A stretch of 64,000 bases of DNA from Aminivibrio sp. (GCF_016756745.1 NZ_JAESIH010000044.1:50396-114395), one strand, 5' to 3'; shown: positions 30,365-38,133, counted from the first letter of the stretch. Numbers and translations: made by a program. Notes: generated from the sequence alone by a model not told the origin.

Positions 30365-30402
30365 ACGGGAAAACGAGGGGAAGCCGTAGACGCTTCATGG
30401 AA

Positions 30403-30963
30403 TCACCGGCCGTAGATTCCCAGGAGGTCCCTTTCCTTCCGGACGAGCCGCTCTTCCTCTCCGCGCACGGAAGCGGCATACCGCTCGAGGACCGTCCGGG
30501 CGTGCCGGAGGCGCTCCTCCTGCAGATGCTTTTCCGAATCGGACAAGGACGGATCGGCGGTGACCCGCAGTGCCGGCTCCACCATACCCCGGTCTTCTTC
30601 CGCGATATCCGCAAACCGGGCCAGTGACCGCAGGGTTTTGCGAAAGACGGCTGCCTTCTCCTTTTCTCCTGCCAGGATGGCCTGCAACAGAAGTATGAAA
30701 AGGGCGGCTTCAATATCCTTCCGGGGATGGGGAAGAGAGGAGCTGCTTTCCACCGGCGCCCTATGAAGGCGGAGGGTCTCCCGGAAATCGCCAAACACCC
30801 TGAACGCCCATTTCAGGGTGATGGATCGCTGGTCATCCTTCATGAACAGGATGGCCCTGCAGCCGATCCTCTTCATCAGCCCCAGGGGGTCCCTGGCTGC
30901 TTCGCGCCTCAGGGCCTCCGGGCTCTCAGACATCTTCACCGACGAAGCTGCACCGGCAGCCAT
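30403..30963 (-). CDS. Protein of unknown function inside an inverted-repeat-bounded cassette
   Basis: 186 residues, soluble, rich in Arg, Glu and Leu, largely helical. No signal peptide, membrane segment or nucleotide-binding motif is visible. GCRAILFMKDDQRSITLKWA and HPRKDIEAALFILLLQAILA look like a folded core, and the C-terminal third (EKHLQEERLRHARTVLERYA) is a probable coiled coil. I do not recognise the family and it is not a transposase I know. ATG 30963 is preceded by AGGAGGAGG; a second ATG at 30933 is possible. It has its own promoter (31161-31189), a long leader and its own terminator, all within the inverted repeats. Confidence 0.72.
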   Translation of the reverse strand: MAAGAASSVKMSESPEALRREAARDPLGLMKRIGCRAILFMKDDQRSITLKWAFRVFGDFRETLRLHRAPVESSSSLPHPRKDIEAALFILLLQAILAGEKEKAAVFRKTLRSLARFADIAEEDRGMVEPALRVTADPSLSDSEKHLQEERLRHARTVLERYAASVRGEEERLVRKERDLLGIYGR

Positions 30964-31160
30964 TCTTCCACTCCTCCTCCTGTTTGTTCACCATGGACAC
31001 GTCCCGCCGAAACCGGAAGTGCGAAACCGCCAACCAGAGGTATCCGGCACTGAGCCCGAAAAGAAGACCTGAAGATCGTTCGGGAAAAAAGAACATCATT
31101 CACGCATTTTTTTCGATCTTCCTTCACGGACGCTGTATTTTCAAGCCTTTATGATGATTC

Positions 31161-31189
31161 AGTGTAGCAGTCTGCCAGGAAAAAAGCAA
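31161..31189 (-). promoter_or_regulatory. Promoter candidate for the unknown gene at 30403-30963
   Basis: Minus strand TTGCTT (31184-31189), 17-base spacer, TACACT (31161-31166). The leader would be about 190 bases and contains an 8-bp inverted repeat (GAAGATCG ... CGATCTTC) enclosing A-rich and T-rich tracts. No convincing reading frame is seen in this leader. Confidence 0.55.
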
Positions 31190-31207
31190 GATCGCCGTTC
31201 CCTCCTC

Positions 31208-31447
31208 AATCCGCACCTCAGCGGGGAGTGTCACCGGGGAATGCTTCGGCCGCCGGTGCAGACTGTCGTCCTTGACAACTGCCCAAGCGAGTCCCGCGGC
31301 TCCCTGCGTTCGCCGGTTGCCTGCTTGTGAAACCGACATCCGTGTCGGTTTCTCTCACCTCAGGCGCCCTTCCCCAGGGGATAATCTCTTCGCCCCTGGG
31401 GAAGGCGAATTCATCGTATGCCCGGCGACGCCCCTCTGCCTGAAAAA
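31208..31447 (-). repeat. Right copy of the novel inverted repeat (long form with two hairpins)
   Basis: About 240 bases ending outward in the complement of TTTTTCAGGCAGAGGG. Shares several blocks with 30179-30318 in opposite orientation. About 100 extra bases (31304-31407) hold two perfect hairpins: AAACCGACA/TGTCGGTTT (31330-31351) and CTTCCCCAGGGG/CCCCTGGGGAAG (31369-31404). Neither is followed by a T-run, so they are unlikely to be simple terminators. No credible coding frame is present. Confidence 0.75.
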
Positions 31448-31475
31448 TGCGCGGATTTAGGGCGTTCAAGACAGC

Positions 31476-31505
31476 TTGACAACCTTCCGGCAGTTTTCTT
31501 ATACT
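31476..31505 (+). promoter_or_regulatory. Strong promoter of the nucleoside ABC importer operon
   Basis: Consensus TTGACA (31476-31481), 18-base spacer, TATACT (31500-31505). The leader is about 38 bases and ends with GGGAGGTG before a GTG start at 31550. Confidence 0.8.
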
Positions 31506-31549
31506 GAATATGCCTTTACGGACAAAAAAACAGACAGGGAGGTGTTTTT

Positions 31550-32572
31550 GTGAAGAAAAAACCGGTATGCCTGCTCTGCGCAGTGCTGATTCTCGGACTG
31601 GCGCTCATCGGCACGGTGCCTGACACAGCCGGCGCCGCCGGAGTGGTGAAGATCGCCCTTATAATCGAGAGCACCGTCGATGACAAAGGCTGGTGCCAGG
31701 CCATGCATGACGGTATTCTCCAGGCACAGAAAGAACTTCCCGGACGGATAGAGTACAGCTACAGCGAAAAGATGAAACCTGTGGATGCCGGATCCGCCGT
31801 TCTTCAGTACGTATCCCAGGGTTACCATATCATCATCGGCCACGGCGCCCAATACAAGAACCTGATGCTCGAAATGGCCGAGGAATACCCCGATGTCACC
31901 TTCGTCTTCGGTACCAGCGCCGAGATCGGCCCCGAAAACGTCTTCACCTACATGCCCCAGAGCGAGGAGACCGGCTACCTTTCCGGCCTGATCGCCGGCA
32001 TGACGACGAAAAAGAACATCGTCGGCCTCGTAGGCCCCGTGGACGGCGGCGATGCGGCCCGCTACAACCGGGGCTTCGTGTTGGGCGTGCAGGCTGTCAA
32101 CCCGAAGGCGAAGATCATGGTCGCCCACACCGGATCCTTTGCTGATTTCGTCAAGGCCGGAGAAGTGGCCGAGACGATGATCAAGGCCGGTGCCGACGTA
32201 CTCACCGGCTCTTCCCAGCAGGCTTTGGGGGCCCTACGGGCCGTGGCGGACCACAAGGACGCCCCGATCTGGTGGGTCGGCCAGGATATCGCCCAGATCC
32301 ACATCACCGAGGGATACAAGTGCATCGCCGCGTCCTCCTACAACTACGGGGCGGTCATCGTCGACCTCGTGGGCAAGCTGGACGCCGGAGTGAAAGGGGG
32401 AGAGTGCATCCCCCTGAACTTCTCCAACGGCGGCTTCATCTTCGCCTTCAACGAGGCGCTGAAAGACATGTACACCGGGGCCGTCGAACAGAAGGTCAAC
32501 GAAACGATCGAAAAATTCCGGGCGGCCCCTGACAGCCTCGATTGGAGCGCCGTGGACTACTCGAAGCTCTGA
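31550..32572 (+). CDS. BMP-family ABC transporter substrate-binding protein
   Basis: Periplasmic binding protein of 340 residues, similar to the PnrA/Med purine-nucleoside-binding family. A signal peptide covers about residues 1-30 (VLILGLALIGTVP, then an AGAAG cleavage region). The Cys residues in the hydrophobic part come too early for a normal lipobox, so the mature protein is probably soluble. Family segments: VKIALIIESTVDDKGWCQAM, GHGAQYKNLMLEMAEEYPDV, GYLSGLIAGMTTKKN, and WWVGQDIAQ. First gene of the importer operon, separated from the ATPase gene by a terminator that should leave it in excess. Confidence 0.9.
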   Translation: MKKKPVCLLCAVLILGLALIGTVPDTAGAAGVVKIALIIESTVDDKGWCQAMHDGILQAQKELPGRIEYSYSEKMKPVDAGSAVLQYVSQGYHIIIGHGAQYKNLMLEMAEEYPDVTFVFGTSAEIGPENVFTYMPQSEETGYLSGLIAGMTTKKNIVGLVGPVDGGDAARYNRGFVLGVQAVNPKAKIMVAHTGSFADFVKAGEVAETMIKAGADVLTGSSQQALGALRAVADHKDAPIWWVGQDIAQIHITEGYKCIAASSYNYGAVIVDLVGKLDAGVKGGECIPLNFSNGGFIFAFNEALKDMYTGAVEQKVNETIEKFRAAPDSLDWSAVDYSKL

Positions 32573-32580
32573 TAAACATG

Positions 32581-32620
32581 AAAGTCCTGCGAGGGCATCC
32601 CTCAGCAGGACTTTTTTTTT
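32581..32620 (+). terminator. Terminator between binding protein and ATPase genes
   Basis: Stem AAAGTCCTGC (32581-32590) with GCAGGACTTT (32605-32614), an inner GAGGG/CCCTC stem, and nine T. It lies 28 bases before the ATPase start, so downstream genes depend on partial read-through. Confidence 0.88.
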
Positions 32621-32648
32621 CTATCCCCCAATACCGGGAGGTCTCCCC

Positions 32649-34187
32649 ATGGAACCGAACACCCGAAAAATTACCAGCCTCCGGGTGGAGCACATCACCA
32701 AGCGCTTCCCCGGGGTCCTCGCCTGCAGCGACATTTCCCTCTCCGTCGGTGAAGGAGAGGTGCTGGCACTGGTCGGAGAGAACGGCGCGGGAAAGACCAC
32801 GCTGATGAACATATTGATGGGCCTGTACCGTCCCGACGAGGGGCGCATCCTGATCAACGGGGAGGAAGCGGTCTTCCGCTCCCCGGGCGACGCCTTCGCC
32901 GCGGGGCTTGGCATGGTGCACCAGCAGTACATGCTGGTGGCGAACATGACGGTGCTGGAAAACATCGCCCTCGGCTACACCCGGGCATGGTCTCCCCTGG
33001 CCCTCGACCTTGACATGGTCCGCGCCCGCATCGGCGAGATCTCCCGGAAATACGGCCTTGCAGTGGATCCCGACGCCTACGTCTGGCAGCTCTCCGTGGG
33101 AGAACAGCAGCGGGTCGAGCTGGTGAAAACCCTCTGCCTCGGCGCCCGATTCCTCATCCTGGACGAACCCACCAGCGCCCTGACGCCCCAGGAAACGGAC
33201 GAGCTGATCCTCCTTCTCAGGAGAATGACGCGGGAGCTCTCCATCATTTTCATCAGCCACAAGCTCCAGGAGGTGAAGAACCTATCCGATAAGGTGGTCA
33301 TTCTTCGGCGGGGGAAGGTAGTTTTCCAGGGCAGCACCGCCGACCATTCCTCCGACGATATCGCGGCGCTGATGACGGGGCGGGAGATTCACCTCCCAAG
33401 GAACGAGGCTCCGGAATGCGAGGGAAATCCGGCCCTCGAAATCAGGGGGCTGAAGGTACGGAGCGACAGGGGATTCCTTGCCGTGGACGGCCTTGATCTC
33501 TCGGTCTGCGCGGGTGAGATCGTCGGCCTCGCAGGCGTCTCGGGTAACGGACAGCGGGAGCTGGCCGAAGCAATAAACGGTCTGAGGAAGGCCGAGGAGG
33601 GCCAAATCCTCTTCTTCGGCCGGGATATTGTCAACCGTCCGCCCCGGGATGTCATCGACGCCGGGATGGGCTACATCCCCGAGGAGCGGAACACGGAGGG
33701 GATCGTTCCCTCCTTCTCGGTGAAGGAGAACTTCATCCTGAAGGATGCCGGGGCTCCCCCGTTCGCTGCCTGGTCATTCCTGAAGCTGAAAGAGATCGAT
33801 CGGCACGCCGAACGGCTGCGCACCGAGTTCGACATCCGCAGCCCAGACACGGAGGTACCGGCGGGATCCCTCTCCGGGGGCAACATCCAGAAGGTCATCC
33901 TTGCCAGGGAGATTTCCCGCAGGCCCCGCTTTCTCGTAGCGGTCTACCCCACCCGCGGCCTCGACATGGGAGCTGCGGAGTTCATCCATAGGCGCCTGCT
34001 GGAAAAGCGCATGGAAGGGATCGGCATCTTGCTGATCAGCGAAGAGCTGGATGAAATTCTCGACCTCTCCGACCGCATTGCCGTTATCTTCAAGGGACGG
34101 ATTCTCGGCATCCTCGACAGGCGTTCGGCGGACAGCAGGAAGATAGGCCTCCTGATGGCAGGGGTGCACCATGACGAAGCAGTTTAA
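32649..34187 (+). CDS. Nucleoside/sugar-type ABC transporter ATPase (two fused NBDs)
   Basis: 512 residues, two nucleotide-binding domains in one chain, as in the ribose/BMP family. NBD1: Walker A VGENGAGKTTL near 43, signature LSVGEQQRVELVKTL, Walker B LILDEPTSALTP. NBD2: degenerate Walker A region VGLAGVSGNGQREL, signature LSGGNIQKVILAREI, and FLVAVYPTRGLDMGA in place of Walker B, normal for this family. It overlaps the first permease gene by 17 bases. Confidence 0.94.
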   Translation: MEPNTRKITSLRVEHITKRFPGVLACSDISLSVGEGEVLALVGENGAGKTTLMNILMGLYRPDEGRILINGEEAVFRSPGDAFAAGLGMVHQQYMLVANMTVLENIALGYTRAWSPLALDLDMVRARIGEISRKYGLAVDPDAYVWQLSVGEQQRVELVKTLCLGARFLILDEPTSALTPQETDELILLLRRMTRELSIIFISHKLQEVKNLSDKVVILRRGKVVFQGSTADHSSDDIAALMTGREIHLPRNEAPECEGNPALEIRGLKVRSDRGFLAVDGLDLSVCAGEIVGLAGVSGNGQRELAEAINGLRKAEEGQILFFGRDIVNRPPRDVIDAGMGYIPEERNTEGIVPSFSVKENFILKDAGAPPFAAWSFLKLKEIDRHAERLRTEFDIRSPDTEVPAGSLSGGNIQKVILAREISRRPRFLVAVYPTRGLDMGAAEFIHRRLLEKRMEGIGILLISEELDEILDLSDRIAVIFKGRILGILDRRSADSRKIGLLMAGVHHDEAV

Positions 34188-35268
34188 GGTCCTCTACAGG
34201 TTCGCCGTCATCCTTGCGGCAGCGGCGTCGGCCATGCTTCTTGGCGCGCTCATCCTCTGGACCATCGGTGCCGACGTGACGAAAACCTACTCGGTCATCA
34301 TCCTCGAACCGCTCAAAAACAGGATACAGATCGGAGAGGTGATCATACGGGCCATACCGCTCACCGTCATCGCCCTCGGGATATCGGTCGCCTACCGGAG
34401 CGGCATCGTCAATATCGGCGCCGAGGGACAGATGGCCATGGGCATCCTCGCCGCAGCGGCAGCGGCTCTGGCCTTTCCCGGCCTTCCGAGGTACGTGCTG
34501 CTGCCCCTGGCCCTGACCGCTGGGGCCCTCGGCGGGGCGGTCTGGGGATTCATTCCGGGCATCCTCAAGGCAAGACTCCACGTCAGCGAGCTTCTCTCCA
34601 CGGTGATGCTGAACTACATCGCCGCCCAGTTCTACACCTTCTGCCTGAGGGGGCCCATGCTCGATCCGGCGGAAATCACCATGGGCAGCGGCACACCCCA
34701 GTCGATGCGCCTGACGAGGGCCGTATGGCTCGACAGACTGGTTCCGGGCACACGAATCCATACAGGCGTATATATCGCCGTCTTTCTCGCCTTTGCCGTC
34801 TGGCTGCTCCTCTGGAGAACCTCGTGGGGGTACAGGATGCGGGCCGCAGGAGCGGGTGAACGGGCCGCGAGGTACGGCGGAATAGATGTGGCGGGTTGCC
34901 TCGTGGCCGCCATGATGATCAGCGGGGCCTTCGCCGGGCTTGCCGGGGCCGTGGAGGTGGCGGGAGTGCACCGACGGGCCATCGAGGGCATCACCGGCGG
35001 CTACGGCTTCAGCGGCATCGTGGTCGCTCTTTTCGGAGGGCTGCACCCTGCGGGCATCATCCCGGCCTCGTTTTTCTTCGGCCTGCTCATCGTGGGGGCA
35101 GATATGACGCAGCGCATGGCGGGCGTCCCGGCAAACATGGTGCTCGTCCTGCAGGGCATCATCATCCTCGTCATCGTGTCGACGCGGATGGTCCTCGCGA
35201 ACCCCTACCTTACCGAACGGGCATGGCGGAGATACCGGAGCCTGACAGGACGCAACAGGGAGGAGTGA
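34171..35268 (+). CDS. ABC transporter permease 1 (BMP-family nucleoside importer)
   Basis: 365 residues with about ten membrane helices of the BPD_transp_2 (ribose-type permease) family. YRSGIVNIGAEGQMAMGILA and SELLSTVMLNYIAAQFYTF are characteristic of the nucleoside YufP-like permeases. Pairs with the next gene to form the channel. Confidence 0.92.
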   Translation: MTKQFKVLYRFAVILAAAASAMLLGALILWTIGADVTKTYSVIILEPLKNRIQIGEVIIRAIPLTVIALGISVAYRSGIVNIGAEGQMAMGILAAAAAALAFPGLPRYVLLPLALTAGALGGAVWGFIPGILKARLHVSELLSTVMLNYIAAQFYTFCLRGPMLDPAEITMGSGTPQSMRLTRAVWLDRLVPGTRIHTGVYIAVFLAFAVWLLLWRTSWGYRMRAAGAGERAARYGGIDVAGCLVAAMMISGAFAGLAGAVEVAGVHRRAIEGITGGYGFSGIVVALFGGLHPAGIIPASFFFGLLIVGADMTQRMAGVPANMVLVLQGIIILVIVSTRMVLANPYLTERAWRRYRSLTGRNREE

Positions 35269-35272
35269 TCTC

Positions 35273-36217
35273 ATGGACTACACCGTCAACATTCTCGCTC
35301 TCGGCATTCCGTTCAGCGTGGCGCTTCTGCTCGCCTCCCTCGGAGAAATGTTCAACCAGCGGGCGGGCGTCTTCAACCTCGGCTGCGAAGGGATCATGGC
35401 CATGGGGGCCTTCCTCGGGATGCTCGTCCCCTATGTCGCAGGCCGGGGAGGCCCCGTACCCGGAGCTTTCAACATCCTGGGACTCCTGCTCGCCGCAGGA
35501 GTCGGCGCGCTTCTCGGCCTTTTCTTCGGGGTTGTGGTGGTCACCTTCCGGGCGCCCCAGGGAATAGCCGGCATCGGTCTCCAGATGTTCGGCGTCGGCA
35601 CCGCCGGGACACTCTTTCGTCACTTCGTGGGTGGAACGCAGAGCGTTCCCGGCATCGACAGGCTCCCGATCCCCGTTCTCTCGGAGATTCCCTTCCTGGG
35701 CCCGGTCCTCTTCTCCCACAATCCGCTGGTCTACCTGACATTCCTTCTGGTCCCGGCAGCGTGGTACATCCTCTTCAAGACACCATGGGGGCTGCGGGTC
35801 CGGGCCTCGGGAACCAATCCGCGGGCAGCCGACTCCATGGGCATCCGGGTCAATCTTGTCCGCTTCCAGGCGCTGGCCGTTGGCGGGGCGCTTGCCGGCC
35901 TCGCAGGGGCTTATCTGAGCCTCTGCCAGGTGAAAATGTTCAGCGACGAAATCATCGCCGGAAGGGGTTTCATCGCCGTGGCCCTGGTTTACTTCGGCCA
36001 CTGGCGTCCCCTCAGGATCATGGGAGGAGCGCTGCTCTTCAGCCTCGCCCAGGCGCTCCAGCTCACCATCCAGGGGCAGGGAATCGATTTCCCCTACGAA
36101 TTCGCCGTCATGCTGCCCTACGCCCTGGTCATCGTCGTCCTCGCCTTCAGCCGAGAAAGTCTGCTGCTGGGCCCCACCGCCCTCGGCAAGCCCTTCAACC
36201 GGGAGATGCGCACCTGA
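35273..36217 (+). CDS. ABC transporter permease 2 (BMP-family nucleoside importer)
   Basis: 314 residues, BPD_transp_2 family, with the typical FNQRAGVFNLGCEGIMAMGA segment near the N-terminus and GLAGAYLSLCQVKMFSDEII in the cytoplasmic loop region. It follows the first permease by 4 bases and is YufQ-like. Confidence 0.92.
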   Translation: MDYTVNILALGIPFSVALLLASLGEMFNQRAGVFNLGCEGIMAMGAFLGMLVPYVAGRGGPVPGAFNILGLLLAAGVGALLGLFFGVVVVTFRAPQGIAGIGLQMFGVGTAGTLFRHFVGGTQSVPGIDRLPIPVLSEIPFLGPVLFSHNPLVYLTFLLVPAAWYILFKTPWGLRVRASGTNPRAADSMGIRVNLVRFQALAVGGALAGLAGAYLSLCQVKMFSDEIIAGRGFIAVALVYFGHWRPLRIMGGALLFSLAQALQLTIQGQGIDFPYEFAVMLPYALVIVVLAFSRESLLLGPTALGKPFNREMRT

Positions 36218-36254
36218 TGAATGCTGCGCAGCCTGTGCGAAAGGGAGAAGAACA

Positions 36255-36749
36255 ATGAAGACAGTGGATAAAGCGCTCCTGAGGCGGTGCATCGAACTGT
36301 CCAAAGAGGCGGTCGCCTCGGGAAATCATCCTTTCGGAGCCCTTCTGGCCGACAGGGAAGGAAACATCCTCGTGGAATCCGGAAATATCGAGGTCACCGA
36401 ACGGGACTGCACGGGCCACGCCGAAACAACCGTCATGCGGCTCGCCGGAAAGAAGTATCCCAAGGAGTTCCTCTGGGAATGCACCCTCTACACCACCGCA
36501 GAACCGTGCTGCATGTGCGTCGGCGCCATCTACTGGGGCAACGTCGGAAGGGTCGTCTTCGGCATTACGGAGAAACAGCTCCTTGAACTCACAGGCTCGG
36601 ACGAAAACAACCTCACCTTCGATCTCCCCTCCAGGGAGGTCATCTCCAGGGGCCGGAAGAAGATCGAAATCGTCGGCCCAGTCGCCGACAGGGAACTTCA
36701 GGAAGCGATCATCGCAGTGCACAGGGGATACTGGACGAAGGGGAAATAA
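36255..36749 (+). CDS. Nucleoside/guanine deaminase of the CDA fold
   Basis: Zinc-dependent deaminase, 164 residues. Zinc and proton-shuttle motif GHAETTVMRLAG (His55, Glu57) and PCCMCVGAIYWGNVGRVVFG (Cys85, Cys88) are complete. NHPFGALLADREGNIL near the start is shared by guanine deaminases and TadA relatives. Its place at the end of a nucleoside importer operon favours a salvage enzyme for a purine base or nucleoside over tRNA editing. The exact substrate cannot be read from the sequence. AGGGAG precedes the ATG. Confidence 0.85.
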   Translation: MKTVDKALLRRCIELSKEAVASGNHPFGALLADREGNILVESGNIEVTERDCTGHAETTVMRLAGKKYPKEFLWECTLYTTAEPCCMCVGAIYWGNVGRVVFGITEKQLLELTGSDENNLTFDLPSREVISRGRKKIEIVGPVADRELQEAIIAVHRGYWTKGK

Positions 36750-36811
36750 TCCGGAGCTCAAAAAATGACCTGGGAGCTTCACGCTCATCCGGCTGTTCAT
36801 GGCGGTCAGAG

Positions 36812-36909
36812 TGGCGGAGGCGTGTGGGAATCGAACCCACCGGAGACAGCCTATACCGCCCCCCACTGGATTTGAAGTCCAGGGCACCCACCAGGACACA
36901 TTCGCCTCC
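36812..36909 (-). tRNA. selC: Selenocysteine tRNA (anticodon UCA)
   Basis: Transcribed leftwards, 98 bases including an encoded CCA. Acceptor GGAGGCG (36903-36909) pairs with CGCCTCC (36816-36822), then discriminator G and CCA. The anticodon arm CTGGACTTCAAATCCAG gives anticodon TCA. A long variable arm of about 20 bases and the T-arm GTGGGTTCGATTCCCAC follow. Length, long variable arm and UCA anticodon identify tRNA-Sec. The eighth acceptor pair would be A-A by eye. SelA, SelB and SelD are not in the window. Confidence 0.95.
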
Positions 36910-36920
36910 CTGCCGAAGCT

Positions 36921-36949
36921 ATGATAAGCCATCCGATACCGGGCGTCAA
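36921..36949 (-). promoter_or_regulatory. Promoter of the tRNA-Sec gene
   Basis: Minus strand TTGACG (36944-36949), 17-base spacer, TATCAT (36921-36926), ending about 11 bases before the mature tRNA 5' end. Confidence 0.75.
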
Positions 36950-36963
36950 CCGCACTCGGGGGG

Positions 36964-37252
36964 CTTTTCCCGTTGTCTGACAAAAGCGCACAAAAGGGAA
37001 AAGGCAGTGTAGCCCGGAGCGGTTGGGAAAACGCCCTTTTGGATCGGCCTGTCAGCCATCCGCGAAAGAATTTCACAAAATCATGGAGAATGAGAGAACA
37101 GATGAGACCTGAAGAGCTTCCGGCTCCTTTTGCTCTCTCAGCTGAAGTCCAACGGCTGCTTTTGATCGCCGGCGGCTTTGCCTTTCTTCGTCATCAGGGG
37201 TAGGATATCCGGGTGAAAGTTCCCAATGAAGCAAATATTCTGAAGAATGGGG
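36964..37252. other. Non-coding stretch between tRNA-Sec and the small membrane peptide
   Basis: No convincing gene. It holds an 8-bp stem CTTTTCCC/GGGAAAAG (36964-36971 and 36996-37003) enclosing a second hairpin TTGTC-T-GACAA, and a possible weak plus-strand promoter TTGCCT (37178-37183), 17 bases, TAGGAT (37201-37206). A 76-codon frame at 36973-37203 has no ribosome-binding site and random-looking composition. Confidence 0.4.
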
Positions 37253-37360
37253 ATGAACCAGGTGGCCAAGCAGGCTCAGAAAATGAATATGACGGCAGTG
37301 ATTGGTGTTCTTATCGTAGCCGCGATCGGAATCTACATGTTTGTTTCCACCATGAAGTGA
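37253..37360 (+). CDS. 35-residue single-pass membrane peptide, unknown function
   Basis: Small frame of 35 codons: a polar N-terminus (MNQVAKQAQKMNM), one hydrophobic segment (TAVIGVLIVAAIGIYMFVS) and a short TMK tail. It is followed after 12 bases by a strong bidirectional terminator, and a weak promoter candidate lies about 45 bases upstream. The ribosome-binding site (AATGGGG) is poor, and a second ATG at codon 11 or codon 13 could be used. I do not recognise it. The clean transmembrane pattern and terminator placement argue that it is real. Confidence 0.55.
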   Translation: MNQVAKQAQKMNMTAVIGVLIVAAIGIYMFVSTMK

Positions 37361-37372
37361 CGGAATCCAGCC

Positions 37373-37406
37373 AAAAACAGGGGCCCCGTTCCGGGCCCCT
37401 GTTTTT
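37373..37406. terminator. Bidirectional intrinsic terminator
   Basis: Perfect 14-bp stem AAAAACAGGGGCCC (37373-37386) with GGGCCCCTGTTTTT (37393-37406), loop of six. It ends both the small membrane peptide (plus) and the xerD-to-DUF2993 operon (minus), and touches the stop codon of the latter. Confidence 0.92.
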
Positions 37407-38100
37407 ATTTTGCGGAAAACCAGACCATGTCATGTCCCACCCGGACCTCGGTCACCTTCGGAGAGGCAAAGAAGTCGCTGAAGGAAATGACCGGGGCCGC
37501 TTTCGCCACGGCCCGGCCCACGTCGATGGCGGAGATGAAGGGGTTGTCGTTGGTCGAATCATCGAACCGGACTAAGGCCTTCCCGTCTCCGTCAATGACA
37601 TACTGCCCCGTAAGGCGGATAAGGGCATTCATTGTGAAGGTACCCTTTCTCCGGTATGCCCCGAACACCATGACCTTGCCGTCCTTCAGCTCCAGTTCGG
37701 AAATGGCGTAGTGGGGCATTTTTTGCTGCAGCCGGGCGAGGAAATCCTTTTTCAGGATATTCCCCGAGAGACGGCTCTCGCTGTAGGAATGGACCCGGAT
37801 TCCGTCCCCCGAGCGGGTAAAGAGTACGTCAGACAGCACCAGCAGCAAACGGTCATAGACAACTCCTCCGATATCCGCCCTTTCAAGGCAGACGGTCAGG
37901 GTGGGAACGGAGCCCCGCCGGAGCTCCTCTTCCGTGGCTGTAACCACCGGAAGAACCGACTCCGCCCTTATCCTTTCCGAAAAATACCGGGCGAACAAAT
38001 CATCTTCCACTGCCGAGGCTCCCGCCGGACAGGCCAGGAAGACCGCAAGAAGAACAGGAACGAAAAAAAGAAAACCTTTTCGGAACATCGTCGTCATCAC
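37405..38100 (-). CDS. Secreted DUF2993 (LmeA-like) protein, tentative
   Basis: 231 residues with a clear Sec signal peptide (FLFFVPVLLAVFLACPAGASA) and a beta-rich body. ADIGGVVYDRLLLVLSDVLF, SGNILKKDFLARLQQKMPHY and GKVMVFGAYRRKGTFTMNAL resemble the DUF2993/LmeA fold, which is related to lipid-binding TULIP-like proteins. The assignment is by pattern only. It probably acts in the periplasm. Last gene of the xerD operon. Confidence 0.6.
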   Translation of the reverse strand: MMTTMFRKGFLFFVPVLLAVFLACPAGASAVEDDLFARYFSERIRAESVLPVVTATEEELRRGSVPTLTVCLERADIGGVVYDRLLLVLSDVLFTRSGDGIRVHSYSESRLSGNILKKDFLARLQQKMPHYAISELELKDGKVMVFGAYRRKGTFTMNALIRLTGQYVIDGDGKALVRFDDSTNDNPFISAIDVGRAVAKAAPVISFSDFFASPKVTEVRVGHDMVWFSAK

Positions 38101-38133
38101 CTCATCGGAAAAGTAAGCCTGCCATGGGCTGCT

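Noticed and set aside
31218..31469. Frames on both strands in the right inverted repeat
   Set aside because: They arise in hairpin-rich repeat sequence and have no ribosome-binding sites or recognisable motifs.
30160..31470. Target-site duplication flanking the inverted-repeat cassette
   Set aside because: The bases outside the two TTTTTCAG ends (GAGCAAA on the left, TGCGCGG on the right) do not match convincingly.
36761..36811. Terminator after tRNA-Sec
   Set aside because: A T-run is present, but only a four-base stem (GAGC/GCTC) precedes it and the spacing to the T-run is too large.
36973..37203. 76-codon frame upstream of the small membrane peptide
   Set aside because: There is no ribosome-binding site, the composition looks random, and it overlaps nested hairpins.
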